In this document: in pieces, positions 28,701 through 35,839 of the stretch | Position numbering within the stretch: the stretch's first letter is position 1 | Layout: every line of letters begins with the position of its first letter | Assembly (NCBI GenBank): GCA_946998205.1 | Contig: CAMPYJ010000005.1 | Coordinates: forward strand, 1 to 64,000 | Length of the DNA stretch: 64,000 nt | Source: an uncultured Prevotella sp. | GTDB lineage: Bacteria; Bacteroidota; Bacteroidia; Bacteroidales; Bacteroidaceae | Reading direction: 5' to 3' | Notes under the pieces: model-generated | The model's database searches: none | The model's input: the letters and a program-made list of their open reading frames with translations, nothing else | What the model was told of the DNA's origin: nothing | Translations under genes and position numbers: made by a program

Positions 28701-29102
28701 TGCTGTGGCAGCACCAGTGTAAACACGGTTTCTTATGTTTTGGTATCCTGTTACGACAACTTCGTCAATCATTCTGCTATTACTCTGCAACACTATTTTT
28801 AAAGATGTTGCCTTAATACTTCCCCTATAGTCATGCATGCCTATAAACGAGACAGTAATGGTTTGCCCCTCGGTGCCCTCTATCTTAAAATTACCATCGA
28901 TGTCCGTAACCGTCTTTTGCTTGTTTTCTACAATACCAACAACTGCCCCTACTATGGGTTCGCCTTGTGTATCTGTAACAGAGCCTGTTACCCACCTATT
29001 TTCTTGTGCCATGAGCCTTGATAAAGTGCATAGCATGATCAATAGGCATAGTGTTCTTTTTATAGTTATAGATTGTATATATACAGATCTTCTCATTTTC
29101 AT
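25707..29102 (-). CDS. SusC/RagA-family TonB-dependent transporter of the Ics-like locus
   Basis: A 1131-residue outer-membrane protein. A signal peptide ends in RLMAQ. A carboxypeptidase-regulatory-like domain follows (VTGSVTDTQGEPIVGAVVGI), then a TonB-box region (DEVVVTGYQNIRNRVYTGAA), the plug (GGASIMGNVQPLWVIDGAVY and SVYGARAANGVIVITTKSG) and the barrel, ending FTLNVGF. Unlike the SusC at 10734 it lacks an STN domain, so it should not signal to an ECF factor. Its SusD follows with a one-base gap, and a FecA-like receptor gene precedes it by 28 bases. Confidence 0.95.
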   Translation of the reverse strand: MKMRRSVYIQSITIKRTLCLLIMLCTLSRLMAQENRWVTGSVTDTQGEPIVGAVVGIVENKQKTVTDIDGNFKIEGTEGQTITVSFIGMHDYRGSIKATSLKIVLQSNSRMIDEVVVTGYQNIRNRVYTGAATAVKMTDIKLEGIGDVSRMLEGRVPGLSIQNISGTFGAAPRINIRGGASIMGNVQPLWVIDGAVYEDMVHVSPEDLASGDAVTLISSAVAGLNPADIQDIQVLKDASATSVYGARAANGVIVITTKSGKREMPLQINYTTENTWRPRPDYSHFDLLNSQETMALYQEMQEKGYFDPATSLYGRRGGVYHQMYKQLTTYDDESHNWMLPNTYEARQNFLRQREYANTDWFRLLFTNNLMTNHTVSLSAGGKNVASYASIGYYHDAGWTIADQVQRLTTNIKNTFYITNHLTAKLSLQANMRMQNAPGTLPQKKNTISGTFERDFDINPFAYALGTSRTLRPYDEYGQREYYRNNWAPFNILNEYDNNQLKIQVVDFKLQTEATYKFTDALNLKAMFSYRRAHTSRRHEIGERSNMIGAYRACETPWVAKQNIYLVKDIYHPELLPKPGIEQGGVLFLNNANMQSMLARIAIDYDKQIGVHDLKGFAFGEIRTLQQTTNSFQGYGISYQRGNEVQSAPGIFEKMFQENTPYFALRNRNERGITFSGNITYGYQGKYIFNTVVNIEGSNAAGKGSTALWLPTWNVGAKWNVDKENFMQGNDVISKLAFRISYGLTAKMNEAAANASAIYRGGIVHRLNLNDRENKLNLLSLENRDLTWEKMYELNVGAEVAFLKDRISATVDVYQRNTFDLIDLVRTSGVGGQYYKYANFGDMVARGIEFGLHTINVNNNAWKWTTDLTFNAIHQQITRMLNSPNAFDMVAGRGRGNVVGYPKGSLFSFNFQRLDKNGLPNFNFGRYPLPQNELKDIVGADFNDTQYTKTYLLYHGPIEPNIMGGLANTVKWRNWEFSCFITMQAGNKIRLNPTFDTQFADLNVFSKNYLNRWLNPGDEYHTDIPTLPSKEIIDVIGMENIEKAYNTYNYSQLRVADGSFVRLKNIALSYYLKPSWMKAIGLKSGSVRLNVTNPLLIYADSKLHGQDPEYYQTGGVSLPTPRQYTFTLNVGF

Positions 29103-29130
29103 ATTATATTTTTAGCGATATGACATTTTA

Positions 29131-31383
29131 TCAAAGTTTCCACTGTACCCCCCCATAAATACCAAAAGGTAAGCCTGCTCTGACACCAGATGGGTGCCGT
29201 GAAACCATATACACTTTGTTGGTAAGGTTGACCATATTCATAGTAAGGTCTACATTTTTAATTATATGCACCTTGGCGGTAACATCTATAATAAAGTTGG
29301 CTGGAATTTTTTCGCGTTGAGCTATCTTGCCTTGTCCTGGAACTGTACGCATGTCGCCATTGTATCGCATGTTAAAGTTTATGTCAGCCCATTTGCTTTC
29401 CACACCTATCTGACCGTTAAGTGCATGACGAAAGATATAAGGGATTTCATCACCATATAAAACATGTCCCCACGATGCACTTGTAAATGAGTTTTTCATC
29501 TTTGTATCTGTAAAGGTATAAGATAGTTGCATGGGGAGTTGGATTTTCCAATGAGTAGGTAATGGCTGGCATTGTAAAAGCAGTTCTACACCTCGTACCA
29601 ATGCCCGTCCTACGTTAAACTGGTCTAAGGTACCTAATCCGCCTTGTGCGGCAAGGTCGCTACCCAACATGTTAGAATAGTTGTTGCTGAAACCTATCAG
29701 TTCTCCTTTGAAGCATTGATTAGCATAGCGCAAACCAGCCTCTACATTGATACTGCTCTCGGCTTTTTGTCCAAAGGAAGCACTGGGCGGTGCAAAACCT
29801 TTATGTATTCCTGAGAATAATGACAGCTGGGGCATTAACTTACAGTTAATCCCTATTCCTGGCATAATAGCTCTTGCACTATTTGGTACTTCTATACGCG
29901 CCATGCCCGTACGTCGCCAGTCGGCTTTAGTATAATCGCGATTCAACAGCTTTACATCTTCATAACGAACTCCTGCGGTAAAGGTAAACACACCTTTTGC
30001 CCATTTTGCTAAAGTATAAGCCGATAATGCATGCGCTGTAGTAATGCGATTGGTCTGACTGCCTGGGAGTCCTCTTGAAAAAAGCTCCATACGACCATTA
30101 TTCATAGAGTATCCATCGTCTTGCTGGTAGCGATCCTCGCTGTCAGCATGGTAACGCATGCCAATCTCTGCAGTGAAGTATCCACCGTATAGCATTGTTT
30201 TATATTCCCCTTTTATCTGAATACCACGCGAATGGTACTTACGGTGGTTAGCACGCAGCATTAGTGCCTCTCCTATATAGTTAGCCTTACCTGCAACAAT
30301 ATCGAAGTACGATTGGTTGGTAATAGGGTCGGCAAGTACATCGCCTATCGAGCGGCGTTCAGCCTTGGTGTAGCCAGTACGCACCTCGTTAAGCTTGTAC
30401 CAATTCCTGAAAAAATAATTGTAATAGGCCTGCGTGGTTATATCCCATGAGCGAACTCCTTTTATGATATAAGTGGCAGAAAACTGGGTATGGCGCGTCA
30501 CCAGATTATCTTTCTGAGCTCCCGCATATCTGAAGTATGGTTTAACGGCAAAGTCCTGATCGGTAAGCCCAAGATATGTTTCGTCGGAAGTTTCGTTAGC
30601 AAATCCATACTTTAGCTCTAATCTGTGATTTATTCCATCCTCTCTGTTCGTGCGCACCATCCACTTAGCTATTACGTCATTGCGCTTAAATCCAGTACGC
30701 TCATCGGGGTCATCATGTCTAAAACCGCGAGCCTGGTAGCGTAAATATTCTATGAGAAAGCCCGTATGCTTAAAGCTTTTACCTATGGCCGTTTGTAGTT
30801 TTAAACTACCAAAACTACCTGCCGACGTACTGCACTTTATCAATTTGTCTTGCGGGATGGGGGTTGACACCAGATTAATGGCACCTCCTGTCGTAAACGG
30901 TCCATATTGTACCTGGCTGCTGCCTTTTAATACTTCTATGGCATACATACGAGCCGCATTCGGAAAGTAATAGGCTGCGGGGGCTGCGTATGGTGCAGGA
31001 GCGGCCAGTATACCATCTTCCATCAGCGTGATACGCTCGCTGCGTTCAGCCTGCGTACCGCGTAAACTGATGTTGGGACGCAATCCAAAACCATCTTCTT
31101 CATAAATATTTACTCCAGGTACGCTTTTCAGCATACGATTTATGTCGGTATAATCAAACTTGCCCAATTCACTGGGTGAAAGGTAATAAGCCGAACCAGT
31201 ACGGTTGCGTGCTTCAAACTGGCTGCCTAACATCTGGTTGGCTCTTACTACTACTTCGTTGATCTGATGTAAAGAGTCGGTCATGGCATTAAACGTTTTA
31301 GGCGTGCCTACGTTTTTTTGGGCATACCCAACCCATGGAGCCAGTGTGACAAGCAGAGACAGCATTTTTATTTTAACATACAT
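29131..31383 (-). CDS. FecA-like TonB-dependent outer-membrane receptor
   Basis: A 750-residue receptor without STN or CarboxypepD domains. The signal peptide ends in GYAQ. The TonB-box-like INEVVVRANQ is followed by a plug reading GFGLRPNISLRGTQAERSER, MEDGILAAPAPYAAPAAYYF and VQYGPFTTGGAINLVSTPIP. This is the pattern of FecA-type ferric (di)citrate and siderophore receptors. It is the first gene of the long minus-strand run. The C-terminus ends in YGGVQWKL, a normal barrel end. The context fits IcsA-type receptors. Iron as the ligand is inferred from family. No Fur box was recognised upstream. Confidence 0.9.
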   Translation of the reverse strand: MYVKIKMLSLLVTLAPWVGYAQKNVGTPKTFNAMTDSLHQINEVVVRANQMLGSQFEARNRTGSAYYLSPSELGKFDYTDINRMLKSVPGVNIYEEDGFGLRPNISLRGTQAERSERITLMEDGILAAPAPYAAPAAYYFPNAARMYAIEVLKGSSQVQYGPFTTGGAINLVSTPIPQDKLIKCSTSAGSFGSLKLQTAIGKSFKHTGFLIEYLRYQARGFRHDDPDERTGFKRNDVIAKWMVRTNREDGINHRLELKYGFANETSDETYLGLTDQDFAVKPYFRYAGAQKDNLVTRHTQFSATYIIKGVRSWDITTQAYYNYFFRNWYKLNEVRTGYTKAERRSIGDVLADPITNQSYFDIVAGKANYIGEALMLRANHRKYHSRGIQIKGEYKTMLYGGYFTAEIGMRYHADSEDRYQQDDGYSMNNGRMELFSRGLPGSQTNRITTAHALSAYTLAKWAKGVFTFTAGVRYEDVKLLNRDYTKADWRRTGMARIEVPNSARAIMPGIGINCKLMPQLSLFSGIHKGFAPPSASFGQKAESSINVEAGLRYANQCFKGELIGFSNNYSNMLGSDLAAQGGLGTLDQFNVGRALVRGVELLLQCQPLPTHWKIQLPMQLSYTFTDTKMKNSFTSASWGHVLYGDEIPYIFRHALNGQIGVESKWADINFNMRYNGDMRTVPGQGKIAQREKIPANFIIDVTAKVHIIKNVDLTMNMVNLTNKVYMVSRHPSGVRAGLPFGIYGGVQWKL

Positions 31384-31452
31384 GTGGGGATAAATCTAAT
31401 CTTTTATTATACTAATTCTTCCTCTTCAAATACCTATCAATAAACGATATAT

Positions 31453-31476
31453 GGGCGGTTCTATAAATTACCACCC
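31453..31476. repeat. Interspersed repeat, short copy 3
   Basis: GGGCGGTTCTATAAATTACC followed by ACCC matches the end motif of the dispersed repeat. It lies in the 157-base gap between the FecA-like gene (upstream of its start) and the end of ribE. Only the terminal motif is present. Confidence 0.8.
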
Positions 31477-31540
31477 TTGAATGAAACATGCGATGAAAAC
31501 CGAACGCCTTACCGTTCTTCAAAGATGAAAAGCCCGGTCG

Positions 31541-32146
31541 TCACGCATCAAAGTGAAGGAGACGGGCCATGTACTTGCCCAAGATGTCGAACTCGATGTT
31601 AACGACAGACCCTATCTTGATGTCACAGAAATTGGTATTCTCTCGGGTATAGGGAATGATGGCCACCCTAAAACTATTGTCCGTGGGCTCACATACGGTC
31701 AGTGAAACGCCGTTCACGGTCACGCTGCCCTTGTCTACGGTCATGTAACCACGCTTGGCCATCGTCTTGTCGAATGGGTATTCAAACGTGAAATAGGTTG
31801 ACCCATCGGCATCTTCCATGTTCACACACGTCGCCGTTCCGTCGACATGACCTTGCACGATGTGCCCGTCCAGACGGCCATTCATCAGCATCGACCGCTC
31901 CACATTCACCCGGTCGCCCACTTTCAACAGCCCCAGGTTGCTTCTGATGAGGGTTTCCCTCATGGCTGTAACCGTGTAGGTGTCGCCGGTTAAACGAACT
32001 ACCGTCAGACAAACACCATTGTGACTGATGCTTTGGTCAATCTTGAGATGATCTACAAACGAGCATTTAAAGGTGAAATCAATGTTGTCTTGATCTCGGT
32101 CGACAGCAACCAGTGTGGCCATTTCTTCTACGATTCCGGAAAACAT
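31541..32146 (-). CDS. ribE: Riboflavin synthase, alpha chain
   Basis: It joins two 6,7-dimethyl-8-ribityllumazine molecules to make riboflavin, the last step of vitamin B2 synthesis. The start MFSGIVEE is diagnostic. The two lumazine-binding barrels are visible as repeats: NGVCLTVV in the first and NGVSLTVCEP in the second, with GHIVQGHVDGTATC between them. Length 201 is typical. The start codon lies only 15 bases after an intrinsic terminator and a structured RNA, so expression must involve readthrough of that element or a promoter hidden in it. No other riboflavin genes are nearby. Confidence 0.96.
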   Translation of the reverse strand: MFSGIVEEMATLVAVDRDQDNIDFTFKCSFVDHLKIDQSISHNGVCLTVVRLTGDTYTVTAMRETLIRSNLGLLKVGDRVNVERSMLMNGRLDGHIVQGHVDGTATCVNMEDADGSTYFTFEYPFDKTMAKRGYMTVDKGSVTVNGVSLTVCEPTDNSFRVAIIPYTRENTNFCDIKIGSVVNIEFDILGKYMARLLHFDA

Positions 32147-32162
32147 AAGCTAAAGTGTAATT

Positions 32163-32188
32163 AAAAAGGCAGGAATGCACCTGCCTTT
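32163..32188 (-). terminator. Strong intrinsic terminator just upstream of ribE
   Basis: On the minus strand AAAGGCAGG and CCTGCCTTT form a perfect 9-bp stem around a 6-base loop, followed by more T. It sits after the structured RNA and 15 bases before the ribE start codon, which is the geometry of a transcription attenuator or the end of a small RNA gene. Confidence 0.85.
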
Positions 32189-32200
32189 GTATCATAAAAA

Positions 32201-32400
32201 GGGGTTGCTCGATGATGTGATGAAACTCCGAACTTGATAAGATTTGAGAGCTCTCCGCCTTTGTAATCCACCGGCTTTACAGCTTAGTCCCTAAGGATTT
32301 ATGTGGCCCGCCATCAGCAAGAGAAGTCTTCTCGGTTTCATTTTTTTATTGATGAGTATCCCGATCAAACCGACACAACCCCATGTTGTATCAACTTTGT
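32201..32400 (-). ncRNA. Structured RNA of about 200 nt between a strong promoter and ribE
   Basis: Transcription from the consensus promoter at 32407-32438 would begin near 32400. The 5' part GGGGUUGU (32382-32375) pairs with GCAACCCC (32208-32201), closing a domain of 182 nt. Inside, UCG/CGA and GAUACUC/GAGUUUC extend the same rod, and local hairpins such as GAGAAGACUUCUC and CUUAG-GGA-CUAAG are visible. The size and single long rod recall 6S RNA; the place before ribE suggests a leader or riboswitch. I could not match it to the FMN, cobalamin, TPP or tmRNA consensus. No coding frame is evident. Confidence 0.6.
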
Positions 32401-32406
32401 TGTTGC

Positions 32407-32438
32407 AAAGGTACATTTTAAACTCGAAATGAGCAAAT
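32407..32438 (-). promoter_or_regulatory. Consensus promoter of the structured RNA / ribE leader
   Basis: On the minus strand TTTG (32438-32435), exactly 20 bases, then TAccTTTG (32414-32407) is a full match to the Bacteroidetes housekeeping promoter. Such perfect matches in this window otherwise precede the tRNA-Lys pair, the sigma factor gene and the SDR gene. Confidence 0.85.
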
Positions 32439-32498
32439 TTTACAACCAGTTTTCTGTTTGATTTTACATGAAATCACAGAATTGCTAAACTTTTTCAT

Positions 32499-32506
32499 TA
32501 CTTTTG
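32499..32506 (+). promoter_or_regulatory. -7 box upstream of the TolC-like gene
   Basis: TActTTTG matches TAnnTTTG and lies 80 bases before the chosen ATG at 32587. No TTTG is present at the expected -33 distance, so the assignment is tentative. Confidence 0.4.
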
Positions 32507-32586
32507 TCGTCTAACAGACAACATTGGGAGTTGGGGACAAGTACCCCTTCTTACCCAGCAATCTGATAAAACATAACGAACACGGT

Positions 32587-33924
32587 ATGAAAAATATTTG
32601 TACAACTTGTCTCCTGACAATCATCTTCTTGTCATCACCAACCTCTGTTGAAGCGCGAAAGTGGTCACTAAAAGAGTGCATCCGCTACGCCCTATCCAAC
32701 AACATCTCGCTGAAAAAGACCTCGCTCAAGCACCTCAGTGCCATTGAAGACACCAAGCAGAGCCAGGCTGCGTTGTTGCCATCGCTGAACGCTGCCACCT
32801 CTCAAAATGCAACTTATCGGCCATGGCCGCAAACAGGCATCGCCGCTGAAGGCTATGTACAGACTTCGATTGACAAGGTGTATTACAACGGAACCTACAG
32901 TGTGAGCGGTAGTTGGACGGTATGGAACGGTGGCAGAAACACCAACACCGTGAAACTGAACAGGCTGGCGGAGAAACAAGCCGCACTCGATTCGGCAACC
33001 ATGGCCAACCAACTGATTGAGCAAATCGCACAGCTGTATGTGCAAATACTGTATTCCGGCGAGGCCATCACCGTGAACAAATCCACGCTGGCCATGAGTG
33101 TGCAAAACGAAAAACGTGGCGAAGAATTCATGAAAGTACAGAAAATGAGCCGTGCCGACATGGCGCAGCTTACCGCTCAACGCGCTCAAGACGAATATAA
33201 TGTGGTTGAAGCTGAGAGCAACATGCGCAACTACAAGCGACAGTTGAAACAGCTTCTGCAACTGGTTGATGATGAAGAGTTTGAAATAGACATACCACAC
33301 ACGACAGATGACATGGCTCTTCAACCAATACCCACTGTGAAAGCGGTTTATTCGGCAGCGCTGAACTATCGCCCTGAAATACAAAACGCACAGCTGGGCA
33401 TCGAGAGCAGCAATCTGAGCGTGAAGATTGCGAAGGCCGGCAAACTGCCCGCCATCGGAATCAACGCTGGCATCGGCACAAGCACCACTTCCATGAGCGA
33501 CTATCAATGGGGAAACCAACTGAAAAGCAACTTTGACATCGGCGCAGGCATATCATTGAGCATTCCGCTGTTTGACAACAGACAGACTAAGACAGCCGTG
33601 AACAAAGCCATGCTGCAAAAGCAAAACTACATGCTCGACTTGAAAGACAAACAAACCACCTTGTATTCGAACATAGAAGATTATTGGCTGCAAGCCGTCA
33701 ACAACCAGAACCGATTCAAGGCCGCCAGGGTGAGCACGCTGAGCGCGGAGGAAAGTTTCAAACTGCTCAAAGCCAAATTTGACGAGCAACTCATCAACGT
33801 TGTTGAGCTCATGGACGGCAAAAACAAGCTCATGACAGCACGACAAAACGAACTGCAAGCCAAGTATCTTACGATATTGAATATCGGCCTGTTGAAATTC
33901 TACCAAACGGGCGCATTGGAATAA
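32587..33924 (+). CDS. TolC-family outer-membrane efflux protein
   Basis: This is a trimeric outer-membrane channel of the kind used by tripartite drug efflux or type I secretion. The 445-residue protein starts at the ATG at 32587, giving a signal peptide ending in SVEA; the open frame extends 21 codons upstream without a sensible leader. Two OEP repeats are visible, the first beginning WSLKECIRYALSNNISLKK and the second near YRPEIQNAQLGIESSNLSVK, with a typical SIPLFDNRQTKTAVNKAML segment and long helices. No pump or periplasmic adaptor gene is adjacent, so its partners are encoded elsewhere. Confidence 0.92.
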   Translation: MKNICTTCLLTIIFLSSPTSVEARKWSLKECIRYALSNNISLKKTSLKHLSAIEDTKQSQAALLPSLNAATSQNATYRPWPQTGIAAEGYVQTSIDKVYYNGTYSVSGSWTVWNGGRNTNTVKLNRLAEKQAALDSATMANQLIEQIAQLYVQILYSGEAITVNKSTLAMSVQNEKRGEEFMKVQKMSRADMAQLTAQRAQDEYNVVEAESNMRNYKRQLKQLLQLVDDEEFEIDIPHTTDDMALQPIPTVKAVYSAALNYRPEIQNAQLGIESSNLSVKIAKAGKLPAIGINAGIGTSTTSMSDYQWGNQLKSNFDIGAGISLSIPLFDNRQTKTAVNKAMLQKQNYMLDLKDKQTTLYSNIEDYWLQAVNNQNRFKAARVSTLSAEESFKLLKAKFDEQLINVVELMDGKNKLMTARQNELQAKYLTILNIGLLKFYQTGALE

Positions 33925-33941
33925 GGGGTGCTTGCCGCGTC

Positions 33942-34592
33942 CTAAAGCATCAATTCTTTCGGCGAGGACACAAAGGTGGTAGCTCCATGCGCCAGCAGAA
34001 AATCCTTGTCTCTAAATCCCCATAACACACTGATGCAAGGCATGTTGCTGTTGCGTGCCGTGGCAACGTCTACATCACTGTCACCAACATAGACAGCATC
34101 CCGCCCATCATCATCCAACTGGCGCAAGGCTTCCAGCACTGTGTCAGGCGCCGGCTTTTTCTTGATGTTCTCCCGTTCACCAATCGCTACCGTGACATAG
34201 TCGCTGAAGAAGTGGCGACAAAGGTCCTGGGTGGCATCGTAGAACTTGTTGCTGACTATTGCCAACTTCTTGCCGCGCGCATGCAAATTGGCCAAAAGCT
34301 CAAGTATCCCCGGATAGGGTTTGGTGGTGTCAAGATTATGAACCAAATAGTGTTGCCGGAAATCAGCGTATGCAGCCTCGAAATCGGGGTTGTTCAATCC
34401 GTCGGGGATGGCGCGCTCCATGAGTTTTTTCACGCCATTACCCACGAACCTCCTCACCTCACCGATGGTCCGTTCGGGCATGCCATGCATCTTCAAGGCC
34501 GCATTGCAACTTGTGCACAGGTCTTGAAGCGTGTCAAGCAAGGTGCCATCCAAATCAAATATATATGTACCGTATTCTTTCATTGACGACAA
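33942..34592 (-). CDS. HAD-superfamily phosphatase (phosphoglycolate phosphatase-like)
   Basis: A 216-residue soluble hydrolase. HAD motif I is FDLDGTLLDT (residues about 12-21, nucleophile Asp13). Motif II lies near LAIVSNK, motif III includes KKKPAPDTV, and motif IV is VYVGDSDVDVATA. A helical cap sits between motifs I and II. The pattern fits the Gph/PGP group, which removes phosphate from 2-phosphoglycolate or related small molecules; the substrate is not provable here. It is convergent with the TolC-like gene, 17 bases apart. Confidence 0.88.
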   Translation of the reverse strand: MSSMKEYGTYIFDLDGTLLDTLQDLCTSCNAALKMHGMPERTIGEVRRFVGNGVKKLMERAIPDGLNNPDFEAAYADFRQHYLVHNLDTTKPYPGILELLANLHARGKKLAIVSNKFYDATQDLCRHFFSDYVTVAIGERENIKKKPAPDTVLEALRQLDDDGRDAVYVGDSDVDVATARNSNMPCISVLWGFRDKDFLLAHGATTFVSSPKELML

Positions 34593-34604
34593 TCATTAAT
34601 TATA

Positions 34605-34660
34605 GGGTGGTTCTATAAAGTACCACCGCAAAGTTTTTCTATGTCAGTCTTTTTACGTTG
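34605..34660. repeat. Interspersed repeat, copy 4
   Basis: GGGTGGTTCTATAAAGTACC followed by ACCGCAAAG, then TATGTCAGTCTTTTTACGTT. This matches the left module of copies 1 and 2b with a few changes. It lies 13 bases upstream of the HAD gene start, within the 378-base gap to the SDR gene. The rest of that gap has a small hairpin (34828-34852) and no gene. Confidence 0.8.
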
Positions 34661-34827
34661 CAAGCTGGTCATGCCAACTCGCGGGAACAATTCCCACATT
34701 CGCTCTGCAAAGATAGCATTTGTCGTCTTGATGGACAAACAAACAATCTTTTTTCACTATTTTTACCCATTTTTAGTCGTAGCGTTGCAATTTGAAATCA
34801 ACAAGCATGCTCTTACCTGTCAAACTG

Positions 34828-34852
34828 ATTGGGTTTGAAAGGCAAACCCAAT
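34828..34852. repeat. Perfect 10-bp hairpin, ATTGGGTTTG arms
   Basis: ATTGGGTTTG (34828-34837) and CAAACCCAAT (34843-34852) flank a 5-base loop. The arms are similar to those of hairpins at 59091-59117 and 44051-44087. It lies about 120 bases past the SDR stop on the minus strand and could end that transcript, although no T-tract follows. Confidence 0.6.
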
Positions 34853-34970
34853 GGTATTGAAGGGTAAACTCATTGAGATTGGAAAAGCTGTTTCAAGACA
34901 CCGCCTCCTCAGTGTATAAACAACTATGTGACATAAGGTTACATGCTTACGTCCTTCGTGTCATTCTTCA

Positions 34971-35738
34971 TCAACTCTTCAGTCTTACTCTCCTCCAAAT
35001 CCAATCGGGAATCAACTTCCACAACACAACCAACACAGACCAACGCCAGTCGATGACGCACACATGCTCATGACGCAAGATGGCATGAAACATCCTAAGG
35101 GCAACCGTCTTCTGATTCATCATCATGGGATACGAGTGCCCATCAAGCAAAGGGGTGTCCACAAAACCCGGCCTAAGATCCGTAAACTTGATGTTGAGCT
35201 TACGGGAATTTGCCAATTGCTCAAGCGACTGGATATAAATGTTTTGCATGGATTTTGTCGCACTGTATGCCGGTGCCGGCCCTAATCCCTTGGTCCCGGC
35301 AATGGATGACACCACGGCAATGTGCCCTCCCCCATGCGCTGCCATATATCTATAAGCTGCTCCAACCATCCTTACGAACCCCATGCCATTGGTGTTTAAC
35401 GTGTTCAGCTCAATGTCTTCCTCAAGATCAGGATTGATTTTTCCGACACCTGACACATGCAGATACAAGTCAATCCCACCCATTCGCTCAATTAAATCAA
35501 GCAACTGGGCGGCAGCACCGTCGCTACATACATCTATCTGGGCTGTATGTATGGTTGAAGCGCGAGCTTGCGAGCCATTACTTGCGGAGAGGTTTCGACT
35601 AAGGTTCTCGTCTCTCCACCTGTTCAAACATTCGATGCGTCGGGCCGCTATCCCGACAGTCCAACCGGCATCATAAAAGAGTTGCGCCAGTTCTTTCCCC
35701 ATTCCTGATGAGGCTCCCATGATAATTGCTTTGCTCAT
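34971..35738 (-). CDS. Short-chain dehydrogenase/reductase (SDR)
   Basis: A 255-residue NAD(P)-dependent oxidoreductase. The cofactor motif is GASSGMGKELA (residues 8-18), the catalytic triad region shows VVSSIAG and YSATK (Tyr-x-x-x-Lys), and RPGFVDTPLL follows. The C-terminus, rich in Trp and Leu (VLWKLIPDWIWRRVRLKS), may associate with the membrane, as in several bacterial SDRs of this type. The substrate is unknown. It is divergent from sppA, with its own full promoter. Confidence 0.9.
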   Translation of the reverse strand: MSKAIIMGASSGMGKELAQLFYDAGWTVGIAARRIECLNRWRDENLSRNLSASNGSQARASTIHTAQIDVCSDGAAAQLLDLIERMGGIDLYLHVSGVGKINPDLEEDIELNTLNTNGMGFVRMVGAAYRYMAAHGGGHIAVVSSIAGTKGLGPAPAYSATKSMQNIYIQSLEQLANSRKLNIKFTDLRPGFVDTPLLDGHSYPMMMNQKTVALRMFHAILRHEHVCVIDWRWSVLVVLWKLIPDWIWRRVRLKS

Positions 35739-35743
35739 GTTGA

Positions 35744-35775
35744 CAAATATATGACAGATTACTCAAAAAAACAAA
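35744..35775 (-). promoter_or_regulatory. Consensus promoter of the SDR gene
   Basis: On the minus strand TTTG (35775-35772), exactly 20 bases, then TAtaTTTG (35751-35744). It lies only 5 bases before the start codon, so the transcript would have almost no leader if this ATG is used. Confidence 0.65.
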
Positions 35776-35805
35776 GTATTTCATGACATAACGGATAAAA
35801 TTAAG

Positions 35806-35813
35806 TATATTTG
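35806..35813 (+). promoter_or_regulatory. -7 box upstream of sppA
   Basis: TAtaTTTG lies 26 bases before the sppA start codon and is divergent from the SDR promoter. No TTTG is seen at -33. Confidence 0.5.
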
Positions 35814-35839
35814 CATTCAGTAATCAAAACATTATCTAT

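Noticed and set aside
32201..32400. FMN riboswitch upstream of ribE
   Set aside because: The gene makes it the obvious guess, but none of the conserved FMN core stretches (GGGCAGGGUG, AAAUUCCC, CCGACGGU) is present in the right order. It is left as an unassigned structured RNA.
32692..33519. 275-codon open frame on the minus strand
   Set aside because: It is antisense to the TolC-like gene, with no recognisable domain.
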